DNA of 8,497 nt from Streptosporangiaceae bacterium (GTDB lineage: Bacteria > Actinomycetota > Actinomycetes > Streptosporangiales > Streptosporangiaceae), in NCBI GenBank assembly GCA_025934635.1, contig JAICWX010000361.1, positions 1 to 8,497 on the forward strand. Direction: 5' to 3'. A program made the translations under genes and the position numbers. This document shows positions 6,384-8,497 of this stretch, one piece after another. The notes beneath the pieces are model-generated. The model made no database searches. It was not told the DNA's origin and worked only from the letters and a program-made list of their open reading frames with translations. Position 1 is the first letter of the stretch. Every line of letters begins with the position of its first letter.

Positions 6384-6403
6384 TGTAACTGCTGAAATTT
6401 ACA
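6384..6403. promoter_or_regulatory. TGTAA-N10-TTACA dyad, operator candidate
   Basis: TGTAA (6384-6388) and TTACA (6399-6403) are exact reverse complements in an AT-rich island of an otherwise GC-rich region, about 106 bp upstream of the protease ATG. On the minus strand the hexamers GTCACA and GTTACA also occur about one and a half turns apart here. This is typical of a binding site for a dimeric regulator, but the regulator is not identifiable from the window. Confidence 0.35.
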
Positions 6404-6439
6404 TTGTGACGGCATCGTTCCAGGTCAGCCCGGCTCCGG

Positions 6440-7720
6440 TCACCCGGCCGGGCCGGCCGTCAGGGTGACTATCGCAGTATGCGGGCTGCCGTCCGGGCCG
6501 GTCCAGGCCAGCGGGACCATGCTGCCCGGGTGGTAACGACGCAGCAGGCCGGTGAGCGAACCGGGGGAGGTGACGTTACGCCCGCCGAATGACGTGATGA
6601 CATCCCCGGCGGAGATCCCGGCCTGGTCGGCCACCGTCCCGCAGAGCACCCCGCCGACCAGCGCGCCCGACCGGACCGGCGCGACCTCGCCCGGCGCGAC
6701 CGAGAGGTTCGCGGTGGTGCAGGCGCCGCCGTTGCCGCTGCCGTTGCCGCTCACCGCGCCGGCCTGCCGCAACTCCTGGCCGTCCTGCTCGCCGGGGCTC
6801 GAACTCGTGCTGTCCGGCAGGAGCACGCCGAGGAACGCGGGCAGGCCGATGTGCACCTTGCCGCCCGGCGCGGAGCCCCGCCCGGCCGCGATCTGCCGGG
6901 CGACGGGCAGCGCCTGGTTGATGGGGATGGCGTAGCCGGAGTACACCGTGCTTCCGCCGGCCGCCGTGTCGATCCCGATCACCCGGCCCGCGGCGTCGGC
7001 CAGCGGACCGCCGGAATCGCCCGGCCTGATGTCGGCGCTGGTCTGCAGCACGCCGAACAGCGTCTCGTGCAGGCCCGAGCTCTGGTCGCTGGCCACGATG
7101 GTGCGGCCGAGGCTGCTGATCACCCCGGGCGCGACGGTGGGCGAGCCGCCCTGCCCGGCCTCGTTGCCGATGGCGAGGACGGGCGTGCCCACCGCGGCCA
7201 GCGAGGAGTCGCCGGTCCTGACCGCCCGCAGGCCCGTCGCCCCCCGCACCTGGAGCAGGGCGATGTCGTCGGCCGCGTCGTAGCCCAGCACCCGGGCCGG
7301 ATAGCTCCGGCCCGACGTCACCAGCGTCACCGTGACGCTCGTCGCCTGGTCGATGACATGGTTGTTGGTCAGTATCAGGCCGGCCGCGGCGTTGATGACG
7401 AAGCCGGTGCCCTTCGCCGTCTCCTGCCGGTACTGCAGGTTCGCGGTCACGTCCACGATGCCCGGCACCACCTGCCGGTACACGGCCTGGACGTTCATCG
7501 TCGGCCGGGCGGCGGCGTCCCGCGGCGTCCCGGCCGGGCCGGGCCCGGGCGCCATGACGTGCTGCGTCACCACGGTGGCGCCGACGCCCGCGGCGGCCGA
7601 CAGCGCCGCCACCGTCAGGTGGACCAGGAGCCGCCGCGCCCAGCGTCTTCCCCGCCACCTGGCTGAGGGCCCAGCCGGGGGAAACGTCCTTCCCCCGCCC
7701 CCGCTGTCGTCCTCGTGCAT
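6440..7720 (-). CDS. Membrane-anchored S1C (HtrA-like) trypsin-type serine protease, short-tailed paralogue
   Basis: A 426-residue protein with a short basic cytoplasmic N-terminus (RWRGRRWARR, 21-30), one membrane segment (about 31-52), and a short linker to about 75. The protease domain (about 76-285) has the triad His121 (TNNHVID), Asp152 (DAADDIALLQV) and Ser236 (RPGDSGGPL). A PDZ-like C-terminal domain (about 288-422) has IGLPAFLGVLL, a Gly/Ser/Asn-rich insertion with Cys334, GGVLCGTVADQAG (Cys360) and SAGDVITSFGG. It shares long strings with the downstream protease (LTNNHVIDQAT, VLGYDAADD, GTPVLA) and the same domain order, so the two are tandem duplicates. This copy lacks the repeat-rich tail. 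The ATG at 7718-7720 is preceded by AGGG with 7-nt spacing. The active site should face outside the cell. It likely acts in exported-protein quality control or cleavage of a surface substrate, by family analogy only. Confidence 0.88.
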   Translation of the reverse strand: MHEDDSGGGGRTFPPAGPSARWRGRRWARRLLVHLTVAALSAAAGVGATVVTQHVMAPGPGPAGTPRDAAARPTMNVQAVYRQVVPGIVDVTANLQYRQETAKGTGFVINAAAGLILTNNHVIDQATSVTVTLVTSGRSYPARVLGYDAADDIALLQVRGATGLRAVRTGDSSLAAVGTPVLAIGNEAGQGGSPTVAPGVISSLGRTIVASDQSSGLHETLFGVLQTSADIRPGDSGGPLADAAGRVIGIDTAAGGSTVYSGYAIPINQALPVARQIAAGRGSAPGGKVHIGLPAFLGVLLPDSTSSSPGEQDGQELRQAGAVSGNGSGNGGACTTANLSVAPGEVAPVRSGALVGGVLCGTVADQAGISAGDVITSFGGRNVTSPGSLTGLLRRYHPGSMVPLAWTGPDGSPHTAIVTLTAGPAG

Positions 7721-7763
7721 TCCACTGCCCTTTTGCCCGAAATCGACCCTCGCCAGTAGGTTT

Positions 7764-7776
7764 CCCGCCTAGCGGG
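7764..7776. promoter_or_regulatory. CCCGC-CTA-GCGGG inverted repeat upstream of short-tailed protease gene
   Basis: A perfect 5-bp inverted repeat with a 3-nt centre, 44 bp upstream of the protease ATG on the minus strand. A TTGATC -35-like hexamer lies next to it (minus strand, about 7778-7783), but no properly spaced -10 is clear. It could be an operator or a 5'-leader hairpin. Confidence 0.25.
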
Positions 7777-7812
7777 TAGATCAAGCGTCATCGGCCGGAG
7801 CAAAAACCCTGA

Positions 7813-7836
7813 CTTCCCGGAAGAGCACTGACGTCA
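7813..7836. promoter_or_regulatory. Two adjacent short palindromes (CTTCC-C-GGAAG and TGACGTCA)
   Basis: CTTCCCGGAAG (7813-7823) and TGACGTCA (7829-7836) are perfect palindromes 5 nt apart in the middle of the divergent spacer between the protease gene and the small membrane-protein gene. A near-copy of the second, TGACGTGA, sits at 7948-7955 at the centre of the 23-bp dyad. This suggests regulator sites, but no regulator is identified. Confidence 0.3.
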
Positions 7837-7908
7837 CTTAAGCAACGCGATCCCGTTGTGTTACGGCGAGTTCCAGATTCCTGGAGGATCGTCGCGGGAG
7901 AGGTGCAC

Positions 7909-7938
7909 ATGCGTAATGTCGTGATACTCTGCGCCTGA
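7909..7938 (+). CDS. Putative 9-residue leader peptide (MRNVVILCA)
   Basis: An ATG at 7909 with a GGGAGAGG ribosome-site match 5 nt upstream opens a nine-codon frame, MRNVVILCA, ending in TGA at 7936-7938. It precedes the small membrane-protein start (8009) by 70 nt. Its codons 5-7 contain GATACTC, which can pair with GAGTATC at 7954-7960, while the overlapping TATCGTG can pair instead with CACGATA at 7941-7947. This is what a translation-sensing leader would look like. A good ribosome site before an ATG can also occur by chance in a GC-rich leader, so the call is tentative. I do not recognise the peptide. A GTG two codons upstream (7903) is an in-frame but less well-spaced start. Confidence 0.35.
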   Translation: MRNVVILCA

Positions 7939-7963
7939 GACACGATATGACGTGAGTATCGTG
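7923..7963 (+). promoter_or_regulatory. Mutually exclusive inverted repeats in the leader of the small membrane-protein gene
   Basis: CACGATA (7941-7947) and TATCGTG (7957-7963) form a perfect 7-bp inverted repeat with a 9-nt spacer. GATACTC (7923-7929) and GAGTATC (7954-7960) form a second perfect 7-bp repeat with a 24-nt spacer. The two share TATC at 7957-7960, so only one can form in RNA. As DNA, the first repeat is also a good dimeric operator of 23 bp. The repeats are visible; their role is not. Confidence 0.5.
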
Positions 7964-8008
7964 CTCGTTCGTACTGTGCCAGGGGCTTTGAAGGGCAAGG
8001 GGATTCGG

Positions 8009-8467
8009 ATGTCCACGTCGACTCAGACTGACCAGGACCTCTCCCGCCGCGAGGAGATGACGGTCTCGAGCGCGGCCATGTCGGCCGCCCCGTGGGGTGC
8101 CGCCACGGTGGCCGGCGGGGTGGTCGCCGTGGGCGACCTGGGCCTGCACCTCATCGGGAGCGGGTTCGGCCTCAGCGCCGTGAGCGGCTCGGTGGCCATG
8201 GGCGCGGTCGCCTTCTTCGTAGTCGCCGCGGCCGGCGCGCTGTGGCGGGCCCGGCCGAGCCGGGCCATCCGGTGGGCCAGGAGCAATCCGTGGCGCTTCG
8301 CGGTGCTGCCCGCCGTCGCGGCCGCCGCCGTCGCACTGGTGATCTCCGTGCTCACCGGCGGCGGCATCATCGACCCGGTGCTGAGCGGGCTGTGGCACGG
8401 TGCCCTCACGTTCGGCCTGACCGGCGCGGTCGGCGCCGTCAGCAAGTCGAGGAAGCAGCAGGCCTGA
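8009..8467 (+). CDS. Small integral membrane protein, about four transmembrane segments, unknown function
   Basis: I do not recognise this family. The frame stays open back to 7952 or before, but the ATG at 8009 has an AAGGGG ribosome site 6 nt upstream, giving 152 residues (MSTSTQTDQD onward). A polar N-terminal stretch of about 24 residues (Thr/Gln/Glu/Arg) is followed by hydrophobic segments at about 25-49 (with Pro and a lone Asp/His-containing end, GDLGLHL), 57-79, 97-117 and 122-144. A basic cytoplasmic-type loop (RARPSRAIRWARSNPWR, 80-96) and a basic C-tail (SKSRKQQA) flank segments 2 and 3 and the end, which by the positive-inside rule puts both termini and this loop in the cytoplasm. 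There are no cysteines, so no redox or heme-ligation motif of that type. It is divergent from the protease genes and preceded by an unusual structured leader. Confidence 0.75.
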   Translation: MSTSTQTDQDLSRREEMTVSSAAMSAAPWGAATVAGGVVAVGDLGLHLIGSGFGLSAVSGSVAMGAVAFFVVAAAGALWRARPSRAIRWARSNPWRFAVLPAVAAAAVALVISVLTGGGIIDPVLSGLWHGALTFGLTGAVGAVSKSRKQQA

Positions 8468-8476
8468 GGTCCGGCC

Positions 8477-8488
8477 GCGGCTAGCCGC
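8477..8488. terminator. GCGGCTAGCCGC palindrome after the small membrane-protein gene
   Basis: A perfect 12-bp palindrome lies 9 bp after the TGA. In RNA it would give a 4-bp stem with a CTAG loop. It may be part of a terminator that continues past the window edge, or a chance GC palindrome. Confidence 0.2.
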
Positions 8489-8497
8489 CCGCCCGCG

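Larger units (their letters stand above)
6279..6439 (-). promoter_or_regulatory. Spacer and leader upstream of the repeat-tailed protease gene
   Basis: A 161-bp gap between two same-strand protease genes, containing an AT-richer stretch at about 6357-6408 that is a likely promoter zone. Read on the minus strand it holds TGTAA-N10-TTACA (6384-6403), a GGAGG motif at about 6341-6350 not followed by a usable start codon, a 7-bp hairpin (6317-6336), three tandem TGGTC pentamers (6292-6306), and the GAGGG ribosome site. I could not place a convincing -35/-10 pair. The content suggests the downstream protease has its own regulated promoter rather than depending only on read-through. Confidence 0.45.

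Noticed and set aside
4686..6395. 569-codon plus-strand open frame across the repeat-tailed protease gene
   Set aside because: Although longer than the minus-strand gene, its translation is low-complexity Arg/Gly/Ala/Asp/His without motifs. The minus strand encodes a complete S1C protease with triad and membrane segment and a good ribosome site.
7952..8008. Extended N-terminus of the small membrane protein (19 extra residues)
   Set aside because: The first candidate start lies inside the inverted repeat and lacks a ribosome site, whereas the ATG at 8009 has AAGGGG at ideal spacing.

Overview
The window is very GC-rich and compact. Codon third positions are strongly G/C, GTG starts occur beside ATG starts, and the families present (Gram-positive-type DapE, paired membrane-anchored S1C proteases with a Gly/Tyr/Gln-rich cytoplasmic tail) are typical of an actinomycete. 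The sequence alone does not fix the genus. I see no phage, IS, CRISPR, tRNA or rRNA signature, so this looks like ordinary chromosome.

Left part (1-4635), small-molecule metabolism. The 3' end of an ABC transporter solute-binding protein gene is followed after 37 bp by a dimethylarginine dimethylaminohydrolase (DDAH) family gene with a complete Asp/His/Cys catalytic set. A fold-type I PLP aminotransferase gene converges on it, and the two 3' ends overlap by 11 bp. The aminotransferase is divergent from a LysR-type regulator. Their 163-bp shared spacer holds an 8-bp inverted repeat that encloses a hexamer direct repeat, and a separate T-N11-A dyad just before the regulator start. The regulator is followed 5 nt after its stop by dapE (succinyl-diaminopimelate desuccinylase, lysine/peptidoglycan precursor pathway). 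The arrangement suggests that the LysR protein controls the divergent aminotransferase and perhaps dapE.

Middle part (4632-7720), two tandem paralogous genes on the minus strand for membrane-anchored S1C (HtrA-like) serine proteases. Both have an intact His-Asp-Ser triad and an atypical C-terminal PDZ-like domain with an insertion carrying one of a conserved pair of cysteines. The downstream copy has an extra cytoplasmic N-terminus with AGYGNQ repeats, encoded by an 18-bp tandem repeat. A 161-bp spacer between the genes carries a dyad, a hairpin and a short direct repeat, so the second gene may have its own promoter.

Right part (7721-8497), a small unrecognised protein of 152 residues with about four membrane segments, on the plus strand. 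Its leader holds a 9-codon open reading frame with a good ribosome binding site, followed by two mutually exclusive inverted repeats. This leader-peptide-like layout is the most unusual non-coding signal in the window. It is a candidate only.
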